Notes under the pieces: generated by a model | Told to the model about the DNA's origin: nothing | The model's input: the letters and a program-made list of their open reading frames with translations, nothing else | Database searches by the model: none | Shown: positions 6,564-14,815 of the stretch, piece by piece | Numbering within the stretch: the stretch's first letter is position 1 | Layout: the number at the start of each line of letters is the position of its first letter | DNA from: Clostridia bacterium | GTDB taxonomy: Bacteria > Bacillota > Clostridia > Christensenellales > Borkfalkiaceae | Assembly (NCBI GenBank): GCA_900770945.1 | Contig: CAAGME010000048.1 | Span: 1 to 64,000, forward strand | Direction: 5' to 3' | Length of the DNA: 64,000 nt | Position numbers and translations under genes: made by a program

Positions 6564-8521
6564 TTGTCGATTTCCGTTCTTGTTATTTTTACGGCAATCG
6601 GTCTGCCGTGCGGACATTTCAATTGCCAATTGTTTTTAAGCTGGTCTACAAGCGAATTTATTTCCATTTCCGAAAGCTTATCGCCCGACTTTATCGCAGA
6701 CTTACAAGCCTTTTGTATTATTTTTTCACGCAGGATACCCGGGATTTTTTCGTCCTTAAACGTCGAATCCGTCAAAATATCGCGGAAAAACACGTCAAAA
6801 TCGATATCGATTAACTCCACGGGAAGAGAGCAAACGTTAAAAACACCGTCCCCTATAGGGAAAATGTCTATTCCGACTTCCTCGAAAAGATTTTTCATAT
6901 CGACAATCATATCCGCTTCAATCGCATTTGTTTTAAACGAATAGGGAAACAATAGTCTTTGTTTTGCAACGGTATTGGTTTTTAAACGCATGCAGAATTT
7001 GTCAAAAAGTATCCTCTCGTGCGCGGCATGCTGATCAATCATTATGATTTCGTTTCCCGATTCGAGAATAAGGAACGTGTTGAGTGCTTGCCCGACTATT
7101 CTGAACTGTTCTTCCACTTCTTCGCCGAGTTGCTCAGAAAGCTTCTTTTCACGTTCGCACTTTTCGATATATTCCTTGTTTTTTCTGAAAATATCGTCAA
7201 GAGACTCTGATTCGAGCGCGCCGTTTTCGGTGAAATCGGTTACTTCCTGAACGTATTGCGCAACGTCGGTCTTTATCTTTTTAGGCGGCTTAACGTCATA
7301 TCCGACGCTGTAATCGGGTTCTTTTTTCGGTAAATCATCGTCTTTAACTAAAATCGGCGAAGAATAATCGTTTTCGCTTCTTTTATCATACGGGTCTCTG
7401 AATCTGTCGTATGAAAAGGTTTCGTACGGCTTGCCCGTGATTTCCACTTCGGAAATAGGTCTGTCGTCGCCTATCGACGGAACGGCGCTTGCACGCGGAC
7501 GACCGACTATAATGTTCATAGCGTCCTCGGTACCGTCAAGCACGCGGGAAATTACGGTCTTGACTACCGCATATATGACGCCGTTGTCCTGAAAGCGGAC
7601 TTCCGTTTTTCTCGGGTGAACGTTTACGTCAACAACTTCGGGGTCTACGTTCAGCTTTAAAATATAAAACGGATACTGCCGCTTCATAAGATACGGCGCA
7701 TAAGCGTTCTGCGCGGCGGAAGCGATGGTCTGGTCCGTCACCCACCTGCCGTTCACTATGGCGGTCTGGTACGTTCTGTTGCCCTTATAATAATTTATAT
7801 TCCCTAAAAAGCCTTCAAGCAAAATTCCGTTCTTATCGTAACTTATCTCATAGCAATTATCCAACGCCTCAACGCCGTAAACAGCGCGAACCGCGTCCTT
7901 TAAGCCGTCCCCGAACGATTCGAGTTCGAGCTTATCGTCTATATAATACTTTACCGCTACGGTCGAATTCGCAAGAATAAGCCTGGCGATAAGATTTGTC
8001 ACTTCGCTTTCTTCGCTTCTCGCCGTCTTTAAGAATTTAAGCCTTGCGGGCGTATTGAAAAACAGCTTTGAAACGGTCACGGCGGTGCCTTCCATGCAAG
8101 GAGACTCCGTAAGCTCCGACAATTCTCCCGCCGAAGAAGTAAGGGTATATCCGATTTCTTCATCGATTGTCTTAGAAGCTATTCTCGTTTCCGAAACGGA
8201 AGCGATACTTGCAAGAGCCTCGCCTCTGAAACCAAGGGTTTTTATATTGAGAAGATCGTCGGCTTCGATAATTTTACTCGTAGCGTGAGCCATAAACGCA
8301 AGCGGTAAATCTTCTTTTTCGATACCGCATCCGTCGTCCTGAACAAAAATTTCGTCAAGTCCGCCGTTTGCTATCGCTACGGTTATGGTAGACGCGCCCG
8401 CATCCACCGCGTTTTCGAAAAGCTCCTTTACGACGGAAGCGGGGCGTTCGACCACTTCGCCGGCGGCTATCTGATTATATACCTGTCTTGAAAGAATGTT
8501 TATAGGTTTAGGTCTGTTCAT
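6542..8521 (-). CDS. mutL: DNA mismatch repair protein MutL
   Basis: MutL couples mismatch recognition by MutS to strand incision. The 659-residue protein has an N-terminal GHKL ATPase domain (IAAGEVVERPASVVKEL, NAVDAGAS, DDGCGI, GFRGEALASI) and a C-terminal dimerisation/endonuclease domain. The metal-binding endonuclease motif is DQHAAHERILFD, with Asp where Glu is usual at its last position, and ACKSAIKSGD and CPHGRP complete the site, so it is probably a nicking MutL as in most bacteria lacking MutH. A disordered, charged linker of about 100 residues separates the domains. The ATG overlaps the mutS end by 14 nt. Confidence 0.97.
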   Translation of the reverse strand: MNRPKPINILSRQVYNQIAAGEVVERPASVVKELFENAVDAGASTITVAIANGGLDEIFVQDDGCGIEKEDLPLAFMAHATSKIIEADDLLNIKTLGFRGEALASIASVSETRIASKTIDEEIGYTLTSSAGELSELTESPCMEGTAVTVSKLFFNTPARLKFLKTARSEESEVTNLIARLILANSTVAVKYYIDDKLELESFGDGLKDAVRAVYGVEALDNCYEISYDKNGILLEGFLGNINYYKGNRTYQTAIVNGRWVTDQTIASAAQNAYAPYLMKRQYPFYILKLNVDPEVVDVNVHPRKTEVRFQDNGVIYAVVKTVISRVLDGTEDAMNIIVGRPRASAVPSIGDDRPISEVEITGKPYETFSYDRFRDPYDKRSENDYSSPILVKDDDLPKKEPDYSVGYDVKPPKKIKTDVAQYVQEVTDFTENGALESESLDDIFRKNKEYIEKCEREKKLSEQLGEEVEEQFRIVGQALNTFLILESGNEIIMIDQHAAHERILFDKFCMRLKTNTVAKQRLLFPYSFKTNAIEADMIVDMKNLFEEVGIDIFPIGDGVFNVCSLPVELIDIDFDVFFRDILTDSTFKDEKIPGILREKIIQKACKSAIKSGDKLSEMEINSLVDQLKNNWQLKCPHGRPIAVKITRTEIDKWFKRIV

Positions 8522-11075
8522 TTTCTTTTTCCTTCAGATAAGATAAAATTTCCAACGCCTTCATAGGCGTAAGATTATTTATGTCGAGATCTTTTATATA
8601 CTCGTCCGCATACGAGCGTGAAATCGTTTCGCTTTCTTCGACTTCGGGAAGGTTTCCGCAGGCAACGTCGCGTTTTTCAAGCGAACGAAGTATTGTTTTT
8701 GCGCGCTTTGTAATGCTTTCCTGTATACCGGCAAGCGAAGCTACCTCTATTCCGAAGCTTTTGTTTGCGCTGCCGCGCGCAATCTTCCTTAAAAACACGA
8801 TGCCGCCGTTAAGTTCTCTGACGGTTATCTTGTAGTTTTTAACGCCGTCTACAACGCCCTCAAGTTCCGAAAGTTCATGATAATGCGTTGCGAAAAGGGT
8901 TTTTGCGCGCGTTATTTTCGCTATATGCTCGACAACCGCCCACGCAATCGAAAGCCCGTCGTATGTAGAAGTGCCTCTTCCGACTTCGTCCATGACAAGC
9001 AAACTGTTTTTTGTCGCATTGTTTAAAATATTTGCGACTTCCGCCATTTCCACCATAAACGTGGATTGACCGAAAACGAGATTATCGCTCGCCCCGACCC
9101 TTGTAAAAATTCTGTCCGTTATCGGTATGGAAGCAGAGCGCGCGGGGACAAACGAACCGCAGTGCGCAAGCACGGTTATGAGAGCGATTTGCCGCATATA
9201 CGTGCTTTTGCCCGCCATATTCGGTCCAGTGATAATCAACATTCTGTTTTCTTCGTTATCCAAAAGCGCGTCGTTGGGAATAAACGATTCCTTTCCCACC
9301 TGTTCTATAACGGGGTGTCTTCCGCCGACAATATCGAGAGCAAGACCGCTTTCTATTATCTCGGGGCGTGAATAGTTATATTTTTTTGCGACGAGCGCAA
9401 ACGAACAAAGCACGTCTAAAAGCGAAAAAGCTTTCGCCGTAACAAGAAGTTTTTGTATGTTTTCCGATAAAACGACTTTTAGTTTATTATATATTTCGTT
9501 TTCGATTCTGACGGCGTTTTCGTCGGAAGTAAGATATTTTTCTTCAAAATCTTTAAGCTCCGGAGTGGTGTAACGTTCGGCGTTTACAAGCGTCTGTTTG
9601 CGCACGTAACTATACGGCACTTGTTCGACAAAAGACTTGCTGACTTCGATATAAAACCCGAAAACCTTGTTAAAGCTGATTTTCAACGTTCTGATTCCGG
9701 TAGCTTCGCGCTCGCGCGTTTCCATGTCCTCGATTATCTTTTTCGCATTGTCCCGAATGTCCCGATACTCGTCGAGCTGTTTGTCGAACCCCGCGCGAAT
9801 AAAGCCGCCCTCTTTTGTCGAAACGGGAGGATTGTCGGTTATGATTTTATCGATAACCCGCGCAAGTTCGGTAAAATCGCCGAGGTTTTCGGCTACGTCG
9901 TTTAAAACTTTCGCTTTTCTACCGGAAAGCCTGAATTTTATCGACGGGATTGCTTCAAGCGTCGTTTGAATATTCTTGCAATCTCTCGGAGTTACGATAT
10001 TGTTAGAAACTCTGCCGACAAGCCTTTCAAGGTCCTTTACCCCTTTCAAAGTGTCGATTATGCCCTCTCTTCCGCGGCTGTCGTCAAACAAGTCGCTAAC
10101 GCCGTCAAGGCGGTAATTTATAGCGTCCTTATCTTTGAGCGGAGAAGTCAATATCGTGCGCATTTCGCGCGCGCCGCCTGCGGTTTTTGTTCTGTCTACA
10201 GCCCACAAAAGCGTTCCGTAAATCTTTCCGTCACGCATGGACGAAACAATTTCGAGGTTTCGCCGCGCAACGTTATCCAGAATAAGGTACTCGCATTCGT
10301 CGTAATAGGAAAGTTTTGTAATGTTTTTAAGCGCGTGGCGTTGCGTTTCGTTGAGATAATCTATAAGCGCGCCCGCTGCGCAGACAGAAGCAAGCTTGCC
10401 CTCGGGCAAATACGCGTCGAGATTTAAAACATTGAATTTTTCAAGTAACGTCTTTAATGCGTTGCGGTATGAAAAATGACTGTCCGCATAGGGCGAAATA
10501 CGTTTAAAGGATGTTTTTACGGGGTCGGGAAAAGCGTTGAAGTGCGAAAAAGCTTTGCCGTTAAGCACGATTTCCGCAGGGTCTATGCGGTAAAACGCAT
10601 TTAAAACGTCTTTATCGGCGACTTCCTGCACAAAAAAGTCACCCGTGGTAATATCCGCCCATGCGATTGCCGTGCCTTCCGGCGTTACCGAGTAGGAAGC
10701 TAAAAAGTTGTTACTCTTTTCGTCAACCTGTTCGCTGTCTATCATCGTGCCGTTGGAAACAACCCTTATAACGTCACGAACAAGCAATCCTTTTTGATCG
10801 CCGGGGGCGGTGAGCTGTTCGCAGATAGCAACCTTTTTACCCGCAGAAACAAGCTTTGCTATATATTCCTCGGCGGCATGGTAGGGTACTCCGCACATAG
10901 GCGCGCGGTTTTCACCCTTACCTCTGCCGGTGAGCGTTAAGTCGAGAATTTGAGAAGCCTCTACGGCGTCGTCGTTGAACATCTCGTAAAAATCGCCCAG
11001 CCTATAAAAGATAATACAGTCGGGATATTGTTCTTTTATGGAGTTGTAATGATCCATCATATCGGTTTTAGCCAT
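8508..11075 (-). CDS. mutS: DNA mismatch repair protein MutS
   Basis: MutS recognises mispairs and small loops. The 855-residue length is normal. The mismatch-contacting motif FYRLGDFYEMF (F-x-E) is near residue 23, the connector and clamp follow, and the C-terminal ABC-type ATPase has Walker A GPNMAGKST, the signature region, Walker B LLVMDEVGRGTSTYDG and the ATHYHEL histidine. The ATG at 11075 is preceded by GAGGTG. It is second in the miaB-led operon, separated from miaB by 56 nt. Confidence 0.98.
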   Translation of the reverse strand: MAKTDMMDHYNSIKEQYPDCIIFYRLGDFYEMFNDDAVEASQILDLTLTGRGKGENRAPMCGVPYHAAEEYIAKLVSAGKKVAICEQLTAPGDQKGLLVRDVIRVVSNGTMIDSEQVDEKSNNFLASYSVTPEGTAIAWADITTGDFFVQEVADKDVLNAFYRIDPAEIVLNGKAFSHFNAFPDPVKTSFKRISPYADSHFSYRNALKTLLEKFNVLNLDAYLPEGKLASVCAAGALIDYLNETQRHALKNITKLSYYDECEYLILDNVARRNLEIVSSMRDGKIYGTLLWAVDRTKTAGGAREMRTILTSPLKDKDAINYRLDGVSDLFDDSRGREGIIDTLKGVKDLERLVGRVSNNIVTPRDCKNIQTTLEAIPSIKFRLSGRKAKVLNDVAENLGDFTELARVIDKIITDNPPVSTKEGGFIRAGFDKQLDEYRDIRDNAKKIIEDMETREREATGIRTLKISFNKVFGFYIEVSKSFVEQVPYSYVRKQTLVNAERYTTPELKDFEEKYLTSDENAVRIENEIYNKLKVVLSENIQKLLVTAKAFSLLDVLCSFALVAKKYNYSRPEIIESGLALDIVGGRHPVIEQVGKESFIPNDALLDNEENRMLIITGPNMAGKSTYMRQIALITVLAHCGSFVPARSASIPITDRIFTRVGASDNLVFGQSTFMVEMAEVANILNNATKNSLLVMDEVGRGTSTYDGLSIAWAVVEHIAKITRAKTLFATHYHELSELEGVVDGVKNYKITVRELNGGIVFLRKIARGSANKSFGIEVASLAGIQESITKRAKTILRSLEKRDVACGNLPEVEESETISRSYADEYIKDLDINNLTPMKALEILSYLKEKENEQT

Positions 11076-11131
11076 AGTTCACCTCGGGTATTAACCCGTT
11101 TTTCTAAAATTAAAGGTTTTTACACCGGTAC

Positions 11132-12451
11132 TTAGTCGACAATTTTACCGAAAAGCGATATTCCGTTCGCCTTTTCGATTTTTACGTTGACAAAATCGCC
11201 TATCAAGTTGACGTCGCTATTAAAATACCCCATTCTGCCGTACTCGTCGCGACCTAAGTAAAGACCTTTCTTTTCGTCAAAATCCTCGCAAAGTATTCTT
11301 ACCGTTTTGCCCTCGTAAGAAGAAGAAAGTCTTTTTGTTTCGGCGTTCTGGAATTCGACAAGGCGCATTATTCTTTCCTTTTTCACGTCCTCGGGAATTT
11401 GCCCTTCCATTCTGTCCGCGGGGGTGCCTTTTCTGCGCGAATAAACGAACGTAAACGCCGACGAAAACCCTACTTTTTTCGACAAGTCGAGAGTATCGAG
11501 AAAATCTTCTTCCGTTTCGGTCGGAAACCCTATCATAATGTCGGTGGAAATAGCGCAATCCGGCATATACTTACGGATAAGTTCAACCTTTTTAAAGTAA
11601 TCTTCGCGCGTGTAGCGGCGGTTCATAAGCTTTAAAACGCGGTTGCTCCCGGCTTGCACCGGTAAATGTATCTGATGACAACAATGCGGGTTTTCGGCTA
11701 CCGCTTTAACTACTTCTTCCGTCAAGTCTTTGGGGTGATTGGTCATAAAACGAAGTCTGTAATCGCCGTCTATCGTTTTAAGCATATTTATAAGCGCGGC
11801 AAAGCTTGCGCCCTCAATGTCTTTTCCGTAAGAGTTTACGTTCTGTCCGAGCAAGGTTATTTCCTTATATCCGCTTTTGACGAGAACGTTGACTTCCGAA
11901 TAGATTGCAACCATATCGCGGCTTCTTTCTCTGCCGCGAACGTAAGGAACGATGCAGTAAGTGCAGAAGTTGTTGCAACCTTGCATAATGTTTAACCAGG
12001 CGTTAGGGTAACTTGTTCTGAAAGGTTTTTCGCCCTCTATTATCTTGCCCGTTTCGCCGTCTACAATCTCTACGATTTTTTTGCCGCCCGCAATGCGCTT
12101 ATCCAAAAGCTCTCCGAATTTTTCGAGATTGTGCGTACCGAAAATAATATCGACGTACGGCATTTTCTTCTTTAATTCCGAAGCTTCCTTATCTTGTTGA
12201 GTCATGCAACCGCCGACCGCAATAATAAGCGACGGGTTTTTCTTCTTTAATTGTTTAAGCGCACCGATGTTCCCGAATGCGTGTTGCTCGGCGTTTTCTC
12301 TTATGCAGCATGTGTTGAACACTATAACGTCCGCTTCCTCGTCCTTTTCGGTAGGAGCGTAGCCGCGGCGCATGAGTATGCCCGCAAGCTTTTCCGATTC
12401 GTGAATGTTCATCTGACAGCCGTACGTAACTATTTTATAAAACTTTTGCAT
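11132..12451 (-). CDS. miaB: tRNA-2-methylthio-N6-dimethylallyladenosine synthase
   Basis: MiaB is a radical-SAM methylthiotransferase that adds a methylthio group at C2 of i6A37 in tRNA. The 439-residue protein has the N-terminal UPF0004 domain with three cluster cysteines (YGCQMN, FNTCCIRENAEQ, GGCMTQ), the radical-SAM motif CNNFCTYC near residue 154 followed by IVPYVRGRERSR, and a C-terminal TRAM RNA-binding domain (about 372-435). There is no clear ribosome site before the ATG. It heads the operon and has its own promoter 50 nt upstream. Confidence 0.97.
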   Translation of the reverse strand: MQKFYKIVTYGCQMNIHESEKLAGILMRRGYAPTEKDEEADVIVFNTCCIRENAEQHAFGNIGALKQLKKKNPSLIIAVGGCMTQQDKEASELKKKMPYVDIIFGTHNLEKFGELLDKRIAGGKKIVEIVDGETGKIIEGEKPFRTSYPNAWLNIMQGCNNFCTYCIVPYVRGRERSRDMVAIYSEVNVLVKSGYKEITLLGQNVNSYGKDIEGASFAALINMLKTIDGDYRLRFMTNHPKDLTEEVVKAVAENPHCCHQIHLPVQAGSNRVLKLMNRRYTREDYFKKVELIRKYMPDCAISTDIMIGFPTETEEDFLDTLDLSKKVGFSSAFTFVYSRRKGTPADRMEGQIPEDVKKERIMRLVEFQNAETKRLSSSYEGKTVRILCEDFDEKKGLYLGRDEYGRMGYFNSDVNLIGDFVNVKIEKANGISLFGKIVD

Positions 12452-12497
12452 ATACTTTACTACTTCATGAAAATATTCGTGTGTTTATATAGATGAT

Positions 12498-12526
12498 ATT
12501 ATATAATAATTTAATTATTTTTGCAA
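12498..12526 (-). promoter_or_regulatory. Promoter of the miaB-mutS-mutL-miaA-ynbB operon
   Basis: Minus-strand TTGCAA (12521-12526) and TATAAT (12498-12503) are 17 bp apart. The region is A/T-rich and shared with the divergent penicillin-binding protein gene, for which a TATAAT-like hexamer on the plus strand (12502-12507) overlaps this -10, so the two transcription starts may compete. Confidence 0.7.
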
Positions 12527-12543
12527 GTAACTAAAGGATATTT

Positions 12544-14727
12544 TTGCGTTTTATCGTTCATACTAAAACGGATATGAAAAGGTTTTTTAAGGGTATATTT
12601 ATTGCTTTTTTATCGATTTTAACATTTTCTTTTGTTGCGGCAGCTTTGTTTTTAATGATTCCCACAAATTCGGAATTAAACAAAGAATTGCTTGTAAATA
12701 CAAGTGATTTTATAACTTTTTATGATAGGCATGATTGCGTTTTTGCCTCCGAAAACACGAACGGAAGTCTGAAAGAAGAAAGCTTTAATGAGCAAACGAA
12801 AAAAGTTTTTATAGAAGCGGAAGACAGAAATTTTTATTATCACAAGGGGCTTGACTTTAAGAGAATGGTTAAAGCCCTTTTAGTAAACGTTACCTCCCTC
12901 TCGTTTAAACAGGGCGCGTCTACTATCAGTCAACAACTCATAAAGAACACACACCTGACAAGCGAAAAGAGCATAAAACGCAAATTAAAAGAAATAAAAC
13001 TCGCTCAAAAGCTTGAAAAAGAATACTCGAAGGACGAAATTTTGAGTATGTACTTAAACACCATTTACTTCGGCGAAGGTAATTACGGACTGCCCGCGGC
13101 GGCAAAATACTACTTCGAAAAAAACGCGGACGAATTAACTTTGGCGGAAACGGCTACGCTTGCGGCGATTATCCCCTCACCGTCAAAACTAAACCCGTGC
13201 AAGAATATCGAAGTTGCAAAAAAGAAGCGCAACGCCCTTTTAAAAACTATTTACGAACGCGGAAAAATTACAAAGGAAGAGTACGAGCAGGCAATAAGCG
13301 AACAAATGAAAAAAACAGAACGCCGCGCAAGTCTTGAAACGCCGTACTTAAAAGCCGCGTTAAATGAGATAGCCGAACTCGAAATTTCGCCTTACGCGCT
13401 TAAAAAATGCAGAATATACACTTACTTTGAAGAAGCGGCGCAAAAAGCCGCCGAATATAACGCGCTGAGCGAATACTCGTATCAGGCTATGTCGGTCGAT
13501 AACAAAACGCTCGGAATAACGGCTTTTTATTCCGACTGCGGAGAACGAACCGTCGACCCCGCTTCCACCGTAAAACCCTTCCTCGTATACGCGCCTGCAT
13601 TAAGCCTCGGCGTAATTACGCCGTACACCCTCTTAGACAACGACAGACGCGACTTTTCGGGCTATTCGCCCGCCAACTTCAACAACGTTTACGGCGGTAA
13701 GGTTTCCGCGACCGAAGCCCTGTCGAAAAGCTACAACGTGCCTGCCGTTGAACTTCTGGAATGGACGGGTGTTGACGAATGTAAAGATTTTGCCCGAAAA
13801 TTAGGCATAAAAATAGGCGGCGACCACCTTTCAATCGCTCTCGGAAGCATTGGCGGCATAAAAATAAAACAGCTTTGCGCGGCATATGCAAGCTTTGCGA
13901 ACCTCGGCGAATACGCGGAATGTAAATTCATAAGAAAAATAGTAAGCGAAAACGGCGTAACTTTATACGAAAACGACGAGAGAAAAATAAGGGCTTTCGA
14001 CAAAGGCACGGCAAGCCTTGTAACCGAAATGCTTACCGTTTGCGCAAAGAGCGGTACGGCAAAAAAAGTCGGGACGGAAAACCAATGCGTTGCGGCAAAA
14101 ACAGGCACAGCCGGAGACAAAAAAGGCAATACGGACGCGCTCTGCGTAGCGTATACCCCGTCCGTAACCGTTGCGGCGTGGTTTAGCGGTAAAAACGGCG
14201 AATTACTTTCAAACACTATAACGGGCGGAGGTCTGCCTGCCGCGGCTGTAGCCGATATTACGGCAAAAACCTCGGTTAAAAACGAAAATTTCTCGTTTGA
14301 AGGCGTGGAATACGTCAATATTGACAAGTTGACCTACGAGGAAACGGGTGAAATTCTCGTCTGCCCGGAAGCGGTACCCGAAAGATATTCCTTTAAAGGT
14401 ATGTTTTTGCCGAATTTCAAGCCCGAAAAACAGTCGGATAAGCTAAATTCGCCCGCGCCGTCTATAAAACTTTTTAGAAAAGAAAATTCGCTTAACTTCC
14501 AAATAATCGCCGACGGTTTTTTAACGATTATCGTTTTCGACGACGAGGACAACGTGATTTTTAAAGGAAATTCCTCGTTTACTATACCGCTGCCAAAAAA
14601 AACAACGACGTTTTATTATTCCGTTTCGGCTCCGTGGCTAAACGAAAGCGAAAAACGCCTTATCGCAACGATATCGGCAAAAACCTACGCTCCTCCCGCC
14701 GTTCCCGACGACTGGTGGATAAACTGA
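12544..14727 (+). CDS. Class A penicillin-binding protein (PBP1A-type transglycosylase/transpeptidase)
   Basis: A bifunctional peptidoglycan synthase of 727 residues. A membrane anchor lies near residues 16-40. The GT51 glycosyltransferase domain (about 75-250) has EDRNFYYHKG with the catalytic Glu, QGASTISQQLIKN and LNTIYFGEGNYG. The transpeptidase domain has the active-site motif STVK, the SYN motif in SKSYNVPAVEL and KTGT. The C-terminus (about 610-727) is a small beta-rich segment. The TTG at 12544 is used because AAAGGA lies 6 nt before it; an ATG ten codons later (12574) lacks a good site but would begin right at the cytoplasmic tail. It is alone on the plus strand. Confidence 0.93.
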   Translation: MRFIVHTKTDMKRFFKGIFIAFLSILTFSFVAAALFLMIPTNSELNKELLVNTSDFITFYDRHDCVFASENTNGSLKEESFNEQTKKVFIEAEDRNFYYHKGLDFKRMVKALLVNVTSLSFKQGASTISQQLIKNTHLTSEKSIKRKLKEIKLAQKLEKEYSKDEILSMYLNTIYFGEGNYGLPAAAKYYFEKNADELTLAETATLAAIIPSPSKLNPCKNIEVAKKKRNALLKTIYERGKITKEEYEQAISEQMKKTERRASLETPYLKAALNEIAELEISPYALKKCRIYTYFEEAAQKAAEYNALSEYSYQAMSVDNKTLGITAFYSDCGERTVDPASTVKPFLVYAPALSLGVITPYTLLDNDRRDFSGYSPANFNNVYGGKVSATEALSKSYNVPAVELLEWTGVDECKDFARKLGIKIGGDHLSIALGSIGGIKIKQLCAAYASFANLGEYAECKFIRKIVSENGVTLYENDERKIRAFDKGTASLVTEMLTVCAKSGTAKKVGTENQCVAAKTGTAGDKKGNTDALCVAYTPSVTVAAWFSGKNGELLSNTITGGGLPAAAVADITAKTSVKNENFSFEGVEYVNIDKLTYEETGEILVCPEAVPERYSFKGMFLPNFKPEKQSDKLNSPAPSIKLFRKENSLNFQIIADGFLTIIVFDDEDNVIFKGNSSFTIPLPKKTTTFYYSVSAPWLNESEKRLIATISAKTYAPPAVPDDWWIN

Positions 14728-14755
14728 GAAAAAAGCAAAATAAATGATAAAAAAC

Positions 14756-14800
14756 GAAAAAAAAGCTTTGTGAAAAGTTACCTTTCCGCAAAGCTTTTTA
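14756..14800. terminator. Bidirectional terminator between convergent genes
   Basis: AAAAGCTTTG (14761-14770) pairs with CAAAGCTTTT (14789-14798), with an inner stem around GAAAAG-TTAC-CTTTCC, flanked by A and T runs on both sides. It can serve both the plus-strand PBP gene and the minus-strand lipoprotein gene. Confidence 0.75.
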
Positions 14801-14815
14801 TCAAGTTGTCAGAAA